DNA of 32,229 nt from an uncultured Bacteroidales bacterium (GTDB taxonomy: Bacteria > Bacteroidota > Bacteroidia > Bacteroidales > Muribaculaceae), in contig CACYAW010000019.1 of assembly GCA_902772455.1 (NCBI GenBank), forward strand, positions 1 through 32,229, in the 5' to 3' direction. A model generated the notes under the pieces. That model was not told where the DNA came from and did not search any database. It saw nothing but the letters and a program-made list of their open reading frames with translations. The translations under genes and the position numbers were made by a program. Numbering within the stretch: position 1 is the first letter of the stretch; each line of letters opens with the position of its first letter. This document shows positions 24,110 through 32,204 of this stretch, one piece after another.

Positions 24110-25591
24110 TTAATAGTTGCGTGCAAAGATTACACGGCGATGGCTGGGCTTGCCGGTGTAGATGCACTTGCCCTCTTCCTCGGGAGCATCCAGGGGAATG
24201 CAACGGATGGTCGCTTTGGTCTCTTCCTTGATTTTCTCCTCGGTCTCGGTGGTGCCGTCCCAGTGAGCCAGGATGAAGCCACCCTTCTCGATCTGCTCCT
24301 TGAACTCGTCCCACGTATCTACCTTGAACGTCATCTCCTCGCGGTGACGCAGTGCCTTGGTGTAGATGTTCTGCTGGATTTCCTCGAGCAGGTCCTTAAC
24401 GCGGTTTTCGATGCCTGCGAGCTGTTCACTGGACTTCTCCAGCGTGTCGCGGCGCATGACCTCAACGGTGCCGTTCTCAATATCACGGGCACCCAGTACA
24501 AGGCGCACGGGAACACCCTTGAGCTCATAGTCAGCAAACTTGAAGCCCGGACGTTTGTTGTCGGCATTGTCATACTTCACTGAGATGCCCATACCCCTCA
24601 GGTTGTTAACGATGGGTTCAACCACCTTGTTCACCTCTTCGAGCTGGTCGTTGGTCTTGTAAACGGGAACAATGACAACCTGGATAGGAGCCAGATGCGG
24701 AGGCAGTACCAAACCGTTGTCGTCGCTGTGGGTCATGATCAGGGCACCCATCAGGCGGGTCGATACCCCCCACGAGGTGGCCCAAACGTCCTGCAGCTTG
24801 TTTTCCTTGTCGATGAACTTCACGTCGAATGCCTTGGCAAAGTTCTGTCCCAAGAAGTGGCTCGTACCCGACTGCAATGCTTTACCGTCTTGCATCATGG
24901 CCTCGATGGTATAGGTCTCGAGTGCGCCGGCGAAGCGCTCGTTGGCGGTCTTGATACCCTTGACAACGGGCAGTGCCATGTATTTCTCGGCAAAATCAGC
25001 ATAGACATTCAGCATCTCAACGGCCTTGGCCTCGGCTTCCTCCTTTGTGGCGTGAGCGGTATGGCCCTCTTGCCACAGGAATTCGGCGGTGCGCAGGAAC
25101 ATGCGGGTGCGCATCTCCCAACGGAATACGTTGGCCCACTGGTTGATGAGCAAAGGCAGGTCACGGTAGCTGTTAATCCAGTTACGGTATGTGTTCCAAA
25201 TGATGGTCTCGCTGGTGGGACGGATCACCAATTCCTCTTCAAGACGTGCCGAGGGGTCAACGACAACACCCTTACCACCCGGATCATTCATCAGGCGATA
25301 GTGGGTGACAACGGCACATTCCTTAGCAAAGCCCTCGACATGATCGGCCTCGCGGCTGAGGAACGACTTGGGAATAAGCAAGGGGAAATAAGCGTTCTGC
25401 ACGCCCGTTGCCTTGAACATGTCATCGAGCTGGCGCTGCATCTTTTCCCAAATGGCGTAGCCATAGGGCTTGATGACCATGCAGCCACGCACTGCGGACT
25501 GTTCGGCGAGATCAGCCTTCACAACCAGTTCGTTATACCATTGAGAGTAGTTATCGGCTCTCTTAGTTAAATCTTTAAGTTCTTTTGCCAT
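24110..25591 (-). CDS. proS: Prolyl-tRNA synthetase, short eukaryote/archaea-like type
   Basis: At 493 residues this is the compact class II ProRS without the bacterial editing insert. It attaches proline to tRNA-Pro in the cytoplasm. Visible are motif 1 surroundings ([11 protein letters not shown] at about 67-77), RPTSE at 124-128, motif 2 ([20 protein letters not shown] at about 156-175), and motif 3 ([20 protein letters not shown]). The anticodon-binding domain VVIVPVYK follows, and a C-terminal extension ends in the conserved aromatic RNY. The full length is present. It starts 30 bp after the OmpA-family gene and is the last gene of the minus-strand housekeeping run. No T-box or other leader device is visible in that short gap. 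Confidence 0.97.
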   Translation of the reverse strand: MAKELKDLTKRADNYSQWYNELVVKADLAEQSAVRGCMVIKPYGYAIWEKMQRQLDDMFKATGVQNAYFPLLIPKSFLSREADHVEGFAKECAVVTHYRLMNDPGGKGVVVDPSARLEEELVIRPTSETIIWNTYRNWINSYRDLPLLINQWANVFRWEMRTRMFLRTAEFLWQEGHTAHATKEEAEAKAVEMLNVYADFAEKYMALPVVKGIKTANERFAGALETYTIEAMMQDGKALQSGTSHFLGQNFAKAFDVKFIDKENKLQDVWATSWGVSTRLMGALIMTHSDDNGLVLPPHLAPIQVVIVPVYKTNDQLEEVNKVVEPIVNNLRGMGISVKYDNADNKRPGFKFADYELKGVPVRLVLGARDIENGTVEVMRRDTLEKSSEQLAGIENRVKDLLEEIQQNIYTKALRHREEMTFKVDTWDEFKEQIEKGGFILAHWDGTTETEEKIKEETKATIRCIPLDAPEEEGKCIYTGKPSHRRVIFARNY

Positions 25592-25621
25592 TTTATTTTT
25601 GTTCTAAGTTGTTAGTTTTTT

Positions 25622-26281
25622 TTAGTCTTTACCCATTTGGCTGATGTTGATGCGTCCTTTCTTGGCCTGTTGCAGCATCGTGTGCTCGGGCACCAGGAAG
25701 ATTTCCAGCCTGCGGTTGGTCTTGCGGTTCTCCACCGAATAGTTGTCCACCAGGGGATCGGTATCGCCCAGGGCATAAGGCACCACGTAGTCCACACTAG
25801 CGTTTTCGTCAATCCAGTCAAAGATGGCATTGACACGCTGCCGCGTCAGGTTAATCGTGTATTGAGAACTGCCCGTGTTGTCGCTGTGCATCACCAGCAG
25901 CATCTTGTAGAAGCCCGGATTCTTCAGCATCCGCAAGAAGGGCTTGAGCTGTTCCTGTCCCAACTTGTTCAGTACCGTGTCATTGGGATCAAACAATTGG
26001 CTCGCGGGAATAGTGATGACGATCACCTCATCGTCACGCATGACCTCCACTTCATAGTTGGATTTCTTGAACGCCACAGCCATGTTGTACTGGAATTCCT
26101 GAATTCTGTCGGCCTGCTTGTCGTTCTTTATCTCTGGGGTCATCAGATTCTCGTCAAGCGACATGTCATAGATGTCATCCAGGTGGTCCTTAGCATTAAG
26201 CTGTGGTGCCCACACCGATGCCACAAGCACCGTTAATGTCAGGATAAGTTGTGATATGCGTTGCGTCATCATTCGTTGCAT
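25622..26281 (-). CDS. OmpA-family periplasmic or outer-membrane protein
   Basis: The 219-residue protein has a signal peptide, best seen from the Met at residue 5 (MTQRISQLILTLTVLVASVW, cut near LNA). The C-terminal half is an OmpA-like peptidoglycan-binding domain: VIVITIPASQLFDPNDTVLN, then LLVMHSDNTGSSQYTINLTR, then the NRKTNRRLEIFLVP ending that corresponds to the conserved NRR(V/L)E motif. The domain holds the cell wall, so it probably links the envelope to peptidoglycan. There is no N-terminal barrel. The first possible start lies 3 bp after the stop of rimM, so the two are translationally coupled. Confidence 0.88.
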   Translation of the reverse strand: MQRMMTQRISQLILTLTVLVASVWAPQLNAKDHLDDIYDMSLDENLMTPEIKNDKQADRIQEFQYNMAVAFKKSNYEVEVMRDDEVIVITIPASQLFDPNDTVLNKLGQEQLKPFLRMLKNPGFYKMLLVMHSDNTGSSQYTINLTRQRVNAIFDWIDENASVDYVVPYALGDTDPLVDNYSVENRKTNRRLEIFLVPEHTMLQQAKKGRINISQMGKD

Positions 26282-26284
26282 AGT

Positions 26285-26824
26285 CTATGGGTTAAGGTCC
26301 AGGATGCCTTCAGGCAGTTCCATGACCATCACTTTCTTATCGGTATCAAACTCTACAATCAGGTCATCAACAGCGGGAACCATCAGTTCCTGATCACCGT
26401 TCTCGACAATAAACAGGGCGTTCTCGGTCTGCTCGTTGACATCGACGATATTACCCACACAGTTTCCATCACTGTCTTGGAGTGCGAAACCGATGAAATA
26501 ATCCAGCGGATAACCATCAGGGTCATCATCGTCATGATCGTGCTGGAGGCAGTCTCGCTTCAAGGCATACAGGTCATGGTTCACCAGCCGGGCCGCTTGC
26601 TGAGCAGTGGTGATGCCGTCTATCACGAGCAGTACAGTTTCTGCAGCCTTGGGGCGGAGTGAATTGATAAAGAAGGGGACAAAAATGCCGTCCATCTGTG
26701 CCACCACACAGGGGAGTTTACGCAACAGAGCATCATCGACAAGCAATGTTGCCGATATCTCGCCAGCCACGCCATGCGGCTTGTTGAAGCGTCCGATGAC
26801 TATGAGTTCTTCCCTGGTGATCAT
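26285..26824 (-). CDS. rimM: Ribosome maturation factor RimM
   Basis: The 179-residue protein has the RimM N-terminal barrel (IVIGRFNKPHGVAGEISATL) and the PRC-barrel C-terminal domain (DYFIGFALQDSDGNCVGNIV, then LMVPAVDDLIVEFDTDKKVM). RimM helps fold the 3' domain of 16S rRNA through contact with ribosomal protein S19. A short acidic linker (about 95-104, HDHDDDDPDG) separates the two domains. It lies 21 bp after the DUF4290 gene. In Bacteroides I recall murA standing between these two genes; it is not here. Confidence 0.95.
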   Translation of the reverse strand: MITREELIVIGRFNKPHGVAGEISATLLVDDALLRKLPCVVAQMDGIFVPFFINSLRPKAAETVLLVIDGITTAQQAARLVNHDLYALKRDCLQHDHDDDDPDGYPLDYFIGFALQDSDGNCVGNIVDVNEQTENALFIVENGDQELMVPAVDDLIVEFDTDKKVMVMELPEGILDLNP

Positions 26825-26845
26825 TAGTTGATCGTCTAAAAAGTG

Positions 26846-27442
26846 TTATTTCTTCTTTTTCTTCTTGCCTGTTGGCTGTGCCGGTTTCACAATCTGGTAT
26901 TCATGCAAATGGTGCGTCGCGGGATCCAACCTGATGGCACCATGGCTGTAACGCTCCAGATCCTTGAAAATCTTGGCATCCTCCACATCCTCATTATTGA
27001 TCTGGAAGATGAGCTTCTTCATGTGGTTGGCCAGCAACATGACAAGAGCGTCACGCTCCTCGCCCTCGGGGTAGGACGCGGCACGTTCAATCATACGCTC
27101 GATGTTCTTGCCATAGTGGCGGTACTGAATCGGTTCCAGCTCATACTGGATGGGGATGGGCTTGGTATCAAGGCTCTCTTCCCTGATGATGTCGTCAAAG
27201 GGGAAGTCCACATCCAACTGAAACCCGCTCATGATCATCAGGTGGTCCCACAGCTTGTGCTGGTAATCGGTCTCGGCACGCAGCTGGGGGAAAATATTCG
27301 CCATGTTCTGGACGATCGTGAAGGCACAACGTGTGCGTTCGGCCCTGTCCTCAATCGTCAGGCAATGGTCAACCATCTGCTGGATATTGCGGCCATACTC
27401 GGGCAACACCAGTTTCTTGAGTTGTGAATTATAGGTCAACAT
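26846..27442 (-). CDS. DUF4290-domain protein
   Basis: The start is set at the ATG at 27442 because the family begins with MLTYNSQLKKLVLPEYGRN, as here. The frame is open nine codons further upstream, but those do not fit. The resulting 198-residue protein is helical and cytoplasmic, with MVDHCLTIEDRAERTRCAFT and DLERYSHGAIRLDPATHHLH, and a poly-lysine C terminus. DUF4290 is found in Bacteroidetes and has no known function. Its constant neighbourhood with rimM suggests a housekeeping role. It lies 52 bp after tsaB. Confidence 0.9.
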   Translation of the reverse strand: MLTYNSQLKKLVLPEYGRNIQQMVDHCLTIEDRAERTRCAFTIVQNMANIFPQLRAETDYQHKLWDHLMIMSGFQLDVDFPFDDIIREESLDTKPIPIQYELEPIQYRHYGKNIERMIERAASYPEGEERDALVMLLANHMKKLIFQINNEDVEDAKIFKDLERYSHGAIRLDPATHHLHEYQIVKPAQPTGKKKKKK

Positions 27443-27494
27443 AATCGGCAAAAATACTATAAAAGTCACATTTATTAAAATCCAGACTCAATTT

Positions 27495-28199
27495 TTAGAG
27501 GTTGAGTACGGGATTTTTAGGCTTTGTGGCCTGGAATTCTTTGAGATAGAGCGGCGTGCTGTAGGCCACATCGATAAAGGATTGCTCTCGCCATGCTTTC
27601 TCGGCAAGGGCCATCATCTCGACCGCTACGGGCTTGATGCCCGAGACGAACCTCACCTGCTCATGATTGAGCACCTGGCGTGCTTTGTCACTACCGTTAC
27701 CCATCAGCACCAGCGTGTTTCCCTGTTGCAATAGATCTTCAAACGAATGCTCGTCCAAAATCATCGCTTGGGGTTCCAAGACGGCTTCCAGCCCAGGCGT
27801 ATAGACAGCGGTATAGACCTCCATGCGTCGGGCATCAATCATGGGCACATACAGCACCTTATCCTCCTCGATGAAATGGTTGAACATTGTGCTTACTGTC
27901 ATCAGTTGCAACGTGTTAACCCCAATGAGCGGCACATTCAAGCCAAAGGCTAAGCCCTTCGCTTCGCTAAGGCCAATGCGCAAGCCCGTGTAGGAGCCTG
28001 GACCGATGCTCACGGCAATCGCTTCGATTTTCATCTCACGCGACCGAGCATAATCCAGCATATCTTTGACATACTGACTCAAGAGCGTGGCATGGTTCTG
28101 GCCCTCGTAGTTCTCACGATGGTCCAGCACCTGCCCCTCGCTGGTCAAAGCCACCGAGCACACCTCAGTTGAAGTCTCTATGTTCAAGATCACTGCCAT
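27495..28199 (-). CDS. tsaB: tRNA threonylcarbamoyladenosine biosynthesis protein TsaB
   Basis: The 234-residue protein begins with the actin-like ATPase-fold strand ILNIETSTEVCSVAL and has the family signature SIGPGSYTGLRIGLSEAKGL at about 64-83. TsaB is a scaffold subunit that works with TsaD and TsaE to make t6A37 in ANN-decoding tRNAs. It is inactive itself and pairs with TsaD. TsaD and TsaE are not in this window. It probably has its own promoter (28221-28228). Confidence 0.96.
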   Translation of the reverse strand: MAVILNIETSTEVCSVALTSEGQVLDHRENYEGQNHATLLSQYVKDMLDYARSREMKIEAIAVSIGPGSYTGLRIGLSEAKGLAFGLNVPLIGVNTLQLMTVSTMFNHFIEEDKVLYVPMIDARRMEVYTAVYTPGLEAVLEPQAMILDEHSFEDLLQQGNTLVLMGNGSDKARQVLNHEQVRFVSGIKPVAVEMMALAEKAWREQSFIDVAYSTPLYLKEFQATKPKNPVLNL

Positions 28200-28220
28200 T
28201 TCCTCTATCTAAAAAACGCG

Positions 28221-28228
28221 CAAAATTA
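28221..28228 (-). promoter_or_regulatory. -7 box for tsaB
   Basis: TAATTTTG on the minus strand lies about 21 bp before the ATG at 28199. No good -33 TTTG is at the expected distance. Confidence 0.45.
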
Positions 28229-28230
28229 CA

Positions 28231-28254
28231 AAAAAGTATAGAGTTGGGAACTCT
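28231..28254 (-). terminator. Weak hairpin after the threonine aldolase gene
   Basis: AGAGTT and AACTCT (28240-28245 with 28249-28254, 3-nt loop) form a 6-bp stem, followed on the minus strand after ATAC by TTTTTTG. It could be a modest terminator before the tsaB promoter. Confidence 0.35.
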
Positions 28255-28285
28255 GTTTCTTGAGTTTTTTTGAAAAATAGCCCTC

Positions 28286-29314
28286 TTACAGGGCGGCGAT
28301 GAGGGCATCCACGTCACCAGGTTGAGTTGCCCAACTGGTGACAAAGCGGCAATTCATCATATCACCCACAGGATACCACTGTTCGAAGACAAAATCCTTT
28401 TCCAAACGCTCAATCGTTGCCTTATCGAGCAGCACAAACTGCTGGTTGGTAGGAGAATTGCTGTACATCTTATAGCCCTTCCTGACAAAGGCATCGCGCA
28501 AGCGCATAGCCTGCTCGACGGCATGACGGGCAATCTTGAAATACAGGCCATCCTGCATCAGCACGTCGAACTGTATGCCCAACAGGCGCCCTTTGGCCAT
28601 CAAGGCACCGTGCTGCTTCACGATGGTGAAGAAATGGTCAGGAGCGGGAGCGTCGGGATTGGGGAACACAACCGCCTCACCGCAATAGGCTCCGCACTTG
28701 GTGCCACCAATATAAAACACATCACACAGGTCGGCAAGCTGTTGCAGCGTGATGTCGCAGCCCTCGGCCATCAAGCCGTAGCCCAACCGTGCCCCATCGA
28801 TGAACAGCGGCAGGTTGTAACGCTTGCAGATGTCGCTGATGGCAATCAGTTCATCAAGGGTATAGATACTGCCCATCTCGGTGGCAAAAGTGATGTAAAC
28901 GATTCCAGGGAAGACCATGTGGTCATAGGTCGGGTCAGCATAGAAATCATGGAGCCATTGCGCCAATTCGCCAGCATCCATTTTACCGTCATGTGAAGGC
29001 AGTGTGAGCACTTTGTGTCCGCTGGCTTCGATAGCGCCCGACTCATGGACGTTGATGTGCCCCGTCTCGACTGAGAGCACGCCTTGATAAGAGTGCAGCA
29101 TTGCATCGATCACGGTTGCATTGGTCTGTGTACCGCCCACCAGAAAGAAGACATCGGCCTCGGGTTTGCCACAAGCAGCACGTATCTTCTCTTTTGCCGC
29201 TTGACAGTAGCCGTCAAGGCCGTAGCCCGTCTCCCGTTCGCCGTTGGTTTCCATCAGTCGCTTCAGGATTGCCTCATGGCAACCGTTATTGTAATCGCTC
29301 TCAAATGAAATCAT
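28286..29314 (-). CDS. ltaE: Low-specificity L-threonine aldolase (PLP enzyme)
   Basis: The 342-residue protein belongs to the threonine aldolase / beta-eliminating lyase family, fold type I. Visible are the N-terminal SFESDYNNGCHEAILKRLME, a GTQTNATVID phosphate-binding loop at 61-70, and a SVETGHINVHESGAIE strand. The PLP-contacting FIDGARLGYG has Asp173, and the Schiff-base Lys206 lies in YIGGTKCGAY. The reaction splits L-threonine or L-allo-threonine to glycine and acetaldehyde. The family is close to aromatic beta-eliminating lyases, so the exact substrate is not certain. Its promoter is packed back-to-back with that of the GH13 gene. Confidence 0.88.
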   Translation of the reverse strand: MISFESDYNNGCHEAILKRLMETNGERETGYGLDGYCQAAKEKIRAACGKPEADVFFLVGGTQTNATVIDAMLHSYQGVLSVETGHINVHESGAIEASGHKVLTLPSHDGKMDAGELAQWLHDFYADPTYDHMVFPGIVYITFATEMGSIYTLDELIAISDICKRYNLPLFIDGARLGYGLMAEGCDITLQQLADLCDVFYIGGTKCGAYCGEAVVFPNPDAPAPDHFFTIVKQHGALMAKGRLLGIQFDVLMQDGLYFKIARHAVEQAMRLRDAFVRKGYKMYSNSPTNQQFVLLDKATIERLEKDFVFEQWYPVGDMMNCRFVTSWATQPGDVDALIAAL

Positions 29315-29345
29315 AATCTTACTGGTCTTTTATATTAATGTGCTG

Positions 29346-29353
29346 CAAAGGTA
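29346..29353 (-). promoter_or_regulatory. -7 box for the threonine aldolase gene
   Basis: TACCTTTG on the minus strand lies 31 bp before the ATG at 29314. Its -33 region overlaps the -7 box of the divergent GH13 promoter, so the two probably interfere with or share control. Confidence 0.6.
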
Positions 29354-29375
29354 CTCCAAAATCTCTAAAAAACAC

Positions 29376-29383
29376 TATCTTTG
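29376..29383 (+). promoter_or_regulatory. -7 box for the GH13 gene, almost touching the start codon
   Basis: TATCTTTG ends 4 bp before the ATG at 29388. If this box is used, the transcript starts at or within a base or two of the ATG, giving a leaderless or nearly leaderless mRNA. Confidence 0.5.
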
Positions 29384-29387
29384 CACC

Positions 29388-31064
29388 ATGGAAGAGAAGA
29401 AAAAGATGATTATCTATCAGTTGATGCCGCGATGGTTCACCAACTGCAACGAACATTGTGTTGCCCATGGCAGCATCAGGCAGAACGGCGTGGGAAAGAT
29501 GAATGACATCAACGAGATCGTGTTGCGCTCCATCAAATCACTGGGAGCTACCCATGTGTGGTACACCGGCATGCTCGAGCATGCCACAGCTACCCGCTAC
29601 ACACGCCAGGGCATCAAACCCTGCAATCCCCACGTGGTTAAAGGGAAGGCCGGCTCACCGTACGCCATCCGCGATTATTATGACGTTTGCCCCGACTTGG
29701 CGGTAAAGGTCAAGGACCGTATGGCCGAGTTTGAGTCCCTGATTGAGCGCACCCATCAAACAGGACTCAAAGCCATCATCGATTTCGTGCCCAACCATGT
29801 GGCCAGGGAATATGAGAGCGATGTGAAGCCCGTAGGAGTCAGGGACCTGGGCGAAGACGACAACCCCACGATGTTCTTTGATCCCAAGAACAACTTCTTC
29901 TACATTACCGGCCAGGAGTTTGCGCCGCAGGGTGTGGACTTGGGGCATGGCGACGATGCCTACCGCGAGTTCCCTGCCCGTGCCACGGGCAACGACTGCT
30001 ACACGGCCTCGCCCCATCGCGACGACTGGTTTGAAACGGTAAAACTCAATTACGGCATTGACCCGTGGAACGGCAGCACCCATTTCGACCCCGTGCCGTC
30101 CACCTGGCTGAAGATGCTCGACATCCTCAAGTTTTGGACTGCAAAAGGTGTGGACGGTTTCCGCTGCGACATGGCACACATGGTGCCGGTCGCATTCTGG
30201 CACTGGGCAATCAAGCAGATCAAGGAAATCAACCCGTCCATCATCTTTATTGCCGAGATCTATGACGTGGCACTCTACCGCAGTTACATTTTTGACGGCG
30301 GATTTGATTACCTGTACGACAAGGTCACCCTCTACGACACCTTGCGCGGCATCCTGTGCAACGGATGGTCTGCCAGTGAATTGACACGGTGCTGGCAGAC
30401 GGTCGAGGGCATCGGCGGCAACATGCTCAACTTTCTTGAGAACCACGACGAGCAGCGCATTGCCTCACGGCAGTTCCTGGGCGACGCCTTCAAGGCACTG
30501 CCCGCGCTGGTTGTCAGCGCCACGATGTCAAGGGGTCCGTTCATGCTCTATGCCGGGCAGGAACTGGGCGAGCCCGCCGCCGATGCCGAGGGCTACAGCG
30601 GCTATGACGGGCGCACTACAATCTTCGACTACTGGAGCGTTCCCACCCTGCGCCGCTGGCACAAGGGAAAACTCACGCCTGCCGAACGTCGCTTGCGTGG
30701 CATTTATCGTCAACTGCTGCGCCTGTGCAACAGCGAAAAAGCGCTTTCATGTGGCCAATTCTTTGATCTGATGTATGCCAACCAAGACAAACTCAATCCC
30801 AGTCGTCAATATGCCTATTTGCGTCATAGCAACGGAGAGATGGTCCTTATCGTCGTTAATTTTGGCAACGATGCAGTGGATACATCCGTTCTCATCCCCC
30901 AGCATGCCCTGGACTGTGCTCAAATGGCCTACGGCACCTGCCACCGCATCAATCTGATGACTCACGAGACCGCCGTGATAACGCTGGAAAACGACACCTT
31001 GGTGCCCATTCACATCGAGCCCCACAATGCGATAATTTTGGCCCTAAAACCATTGATAGAATGA
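29388..31064 (+). CDS. GH13-family alpha-amylase-like enzyme, cytoplasmic
   Basis: I chose the ATG at 29388 (MEEKKKMIIYQLMPRWF), giving 558 residues; the 16 codons upstream overlap the promoter boxes. The GH13 regions are all visible: region I DFVPNH at 132-137, nucleophile Asp261 in GFRCDMAHMVP, acid/base Glu290 in IFIAEIYD, and transition-state Asp354 in LENHDEQR. A C-terminal beta-domain with GEMVLIVVNFGNDAVD follows. There is no signal peptide, so it works on internal alpha-glucans such as maltodextrin, glycogen or trehalose-type sugars. The precise activity cannot be told from the sequence. It stands alone, without the sus-type genes that handle external starch. Confidence 0.9.
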   Translation: MEEKKKMIIYQLMPRWFTNCNEHCVAHGSIRQNGVGKMNDINEIVLRSIKSLGATHVWYTGMLEHATATRYTRQGIKPCNPHVVKGKAGSPYAIRDYYDVCPDLAVKVKDRMAEFESLIERTHQTGLKAIIDFVPNHVAREYESDVKPVGVRDLGEDDNPTMFFDPKNNFFYITGQEFAPQGVDLGHGDDAYREFPARATGNDCYTASPHRDDWFETVKLNYGIDPWNGSTHFDPVPSTWLKMLDILKFWTAKGVDGFRCDMAHMVPVAFWHWAIKQIKEINPSIIFIAEIYDVALYRSYIFDGGFDYLYDKVTLYDTLRGILCNGWSASELTRCWQTVEGIGGNMLNFLENHDEQRIASRQFLGDAFKALPALVVSATMSRGPFMLYAGQELGEPAADAEGYSGYDGRTTIFDYWSVPTLRRWHKGKLTPAERRLRGIYRQLLRLCNSEKALSCGQFFDLMYANQDKLNPSRQYAYLRHSNGEMVLIVVNFGNDAVDTSVLIPQHALDCAQMAYGTCHRINLMTHETAVITLENDTLVPIHIEPHNAIILALKPLIE

Positions 31065-31100
31065 GGCCTGCAGCCTGAGAGCAAAAAAAGTTGTCAAATG

Positions 31101-31119
31101 TTGAGCAAAAGTTGCTCAA
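31101..31119 (+). repeat. Perfect 8-bp inverted repeat upstream of prs
   Basis: TTGAGCAA and TTGCTCAA are exact reverse complements separated by AAG. The right arm covers the place where a -33 element of the prs promoter should be, so it may be an operator. It begins 37 bp after the stop of the GH13 gene; no T-run follows, which argues against a terminator. Confidence 0.5.
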
Positions 31120-31136
31120 GTTGTCGGAAAAATGAT

Positions 31137-31144
31137 TACCTTTG
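31137..31144 (+). promoter_or_regulatory. -7 box for prs
   Basis: TACCTTTG matches the Bacteroidetes -7 consensus. The expected start gives a leader of about 34 nt before the ATG at 31182. The -33 is partial (TTG near 31112), inside the inverted repeat. Confidence 0.6.
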
Positions 31145-31181
31145 CCGATAGATAAACCTAAATAATCTTATCTCAAACGTT

Positions 31182-32117
31182 ATGGCTGAAATGAAAATAT
31201 TCTCGGGCACTAATTCACGTTATGTTGCCCTGAAGATTGCTGAACAACTGGGTGTGGAACTGGGCAAAATCAAAATCCTGCATTTTGCCGACGGTGAGTT
31301 TGAAGTGAGTTACGAGGAACCGGTGCGTGGCGCCGAGGTCTATCTCGTGCAATCCACCTTCAACGCCAGTGAGAACCTGATGGAACTGCTGCTGATGATT
31401 GACGCTGCCAAGCGCGCGTCGGCCCAGTCGGTGATCGCCGTGATTCCCTACTTCGGGTGGGCACGTCAGGACCGCAAGGACAAGCCTCGTGTCTCTATCG
31501 CTGCCAAGCTTGTCGCCAACCTGTTGATTGCCGCGGGCATCGACCGCCTGATCACTATGGACCTGCATGCCGACCAGATTCAGGGTTTCTTTGACATTCC
31601 CGTGGATCACCTCTATGCCTCGACGATGTTTGTTCCTGACATCGCCAGCCTCAACCTCGAGAACCTCGTGATCGCCTCGCCCGATGTGGGCGGCGCCAAG
31701 CGTGCCAATTCATATGCCAAATACTTCAATGCCCCGCTCGTGCTGTGCCACAAGCACCGCCAGCAGGCCAACGTGGTTGAGTCGATGACCATCATCGGCG
31801 ACGTGCAGGACAAGGACGTCATCCTCATCGACGACATGGTCGATACCGCAGGCACCATCTGCAAGGCCGCCTCGCTGATGAAGGAGAACGGTGCCCGCAG
31901 CGTTCGCGCCTATATTTCCCATGCCGTGATGAGTGACCCCGCCAGCAAGCGCGTGATGGCCAGCGGCCTCGACGAGCTGGTGGTCAGCGACAGCATCCCC
32001 TACGATACCGACCGCTGTTCCAAGGTGAGAGTGCTGAGCGTGGATAAGATGTTTGCTCATGCCATCAAGCATGTCAATATCAAGAAGTCCATCAACGACC
32101 TCTTCCTCTTCAAGTAA
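31182..32117 (+). CDS. prs: Ribose-phosphate pyrophosphokinase (PRPP synthetase)
   Basis: The 311-residue protein is a full-length class I PRPP synthetase. It makes PRPP from ribose-5-phosphate and ATP, feeding purine, pyrimidine, histidine, tryptophan and NAD synthesis. Visible are FSGTNSRYVALKIAEQLGVE at the start, IKILHFADGEFEV, and VIPYFGWARQDRKDKPRVSI, the ATP-binding flexible part. MDLHADQIQGFFDIPVDHLY and the PRPP-binding loop DVILIDDMVDTAGTI follow. It is monocistronic as far as can be seen, with its own promoter and terminator. Confidence 0.97.
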   Translation: MAEMKIFSGTNSRYVALKIAEQLGVELGKIKILHFADGEFEVSYEEPVRGAEVYLVQSTFNASENLMELLLMIDAAKRASAQSVIAVIPYFGWARQDRKDKPRVSIAAKLVANLLIAAGIDRLITMDLHADQIQGFFDIPVDHLYASTMFVPDIASLNLENLVIASPDVGGAKRANSYAKYFNAPLVLCHKHRQQANVVESMTIIGDVQDKDVILIDDMVDTAGTICKAASLMKENGARSVRAYISHAVMSDPASKRVMASGLDELVVSDSIPYDTDRCSKVRVLSVDKMFAHAIKHVNIKKSINDLFLFK

Positions 32118-32145
32118 TACGCTATCTTACTGTCGGCCCTAACTT

Positions 32146-32195
32146 TGTGGCGATGAAAGTTTATTCGACAAACTCTCATCGCCACACGGTTTTCA
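32146..32195 (+). terminator. Intrinsic terminator after prs
   Basis: A perfect 11-bp outer stem (32146-32156 with 32176-32186) continues after one mismatch as a 5-bp inner stem (32158-32162 with 32170-32174), followed by CGGTTTTCATT. Confidence 0.85.
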
Positions 32196-32196
32196 T

Positions 32197-32204
32197 TACC
32201 TTTG
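32197..32204 (+). promoter_or_regulatory. -7 box for the next gene to the right
   Basis: TACCTTTG lies right after the prs terminator and 13 bp before an ATG at 32218, which begins MIDR before the window ends. Only four codons are visible, so I do not call a gene. Confidence 0.4.

Noticed and set aside
24695-25570. 291-residue open frame on the plus strand opposite proS
   Set aside because: It lies wholly inside proS, whose motifs are unmistakable. Its translation is low-complexity with no recognisable domain, as expected from the codon bias of the real gene.
29655-30446. 263-residue open frame opposite the GH13 gene
   Set aside because: The GH13 catalytic motifs are in the plus-strand frame, and the antisense frame has no features of its own.
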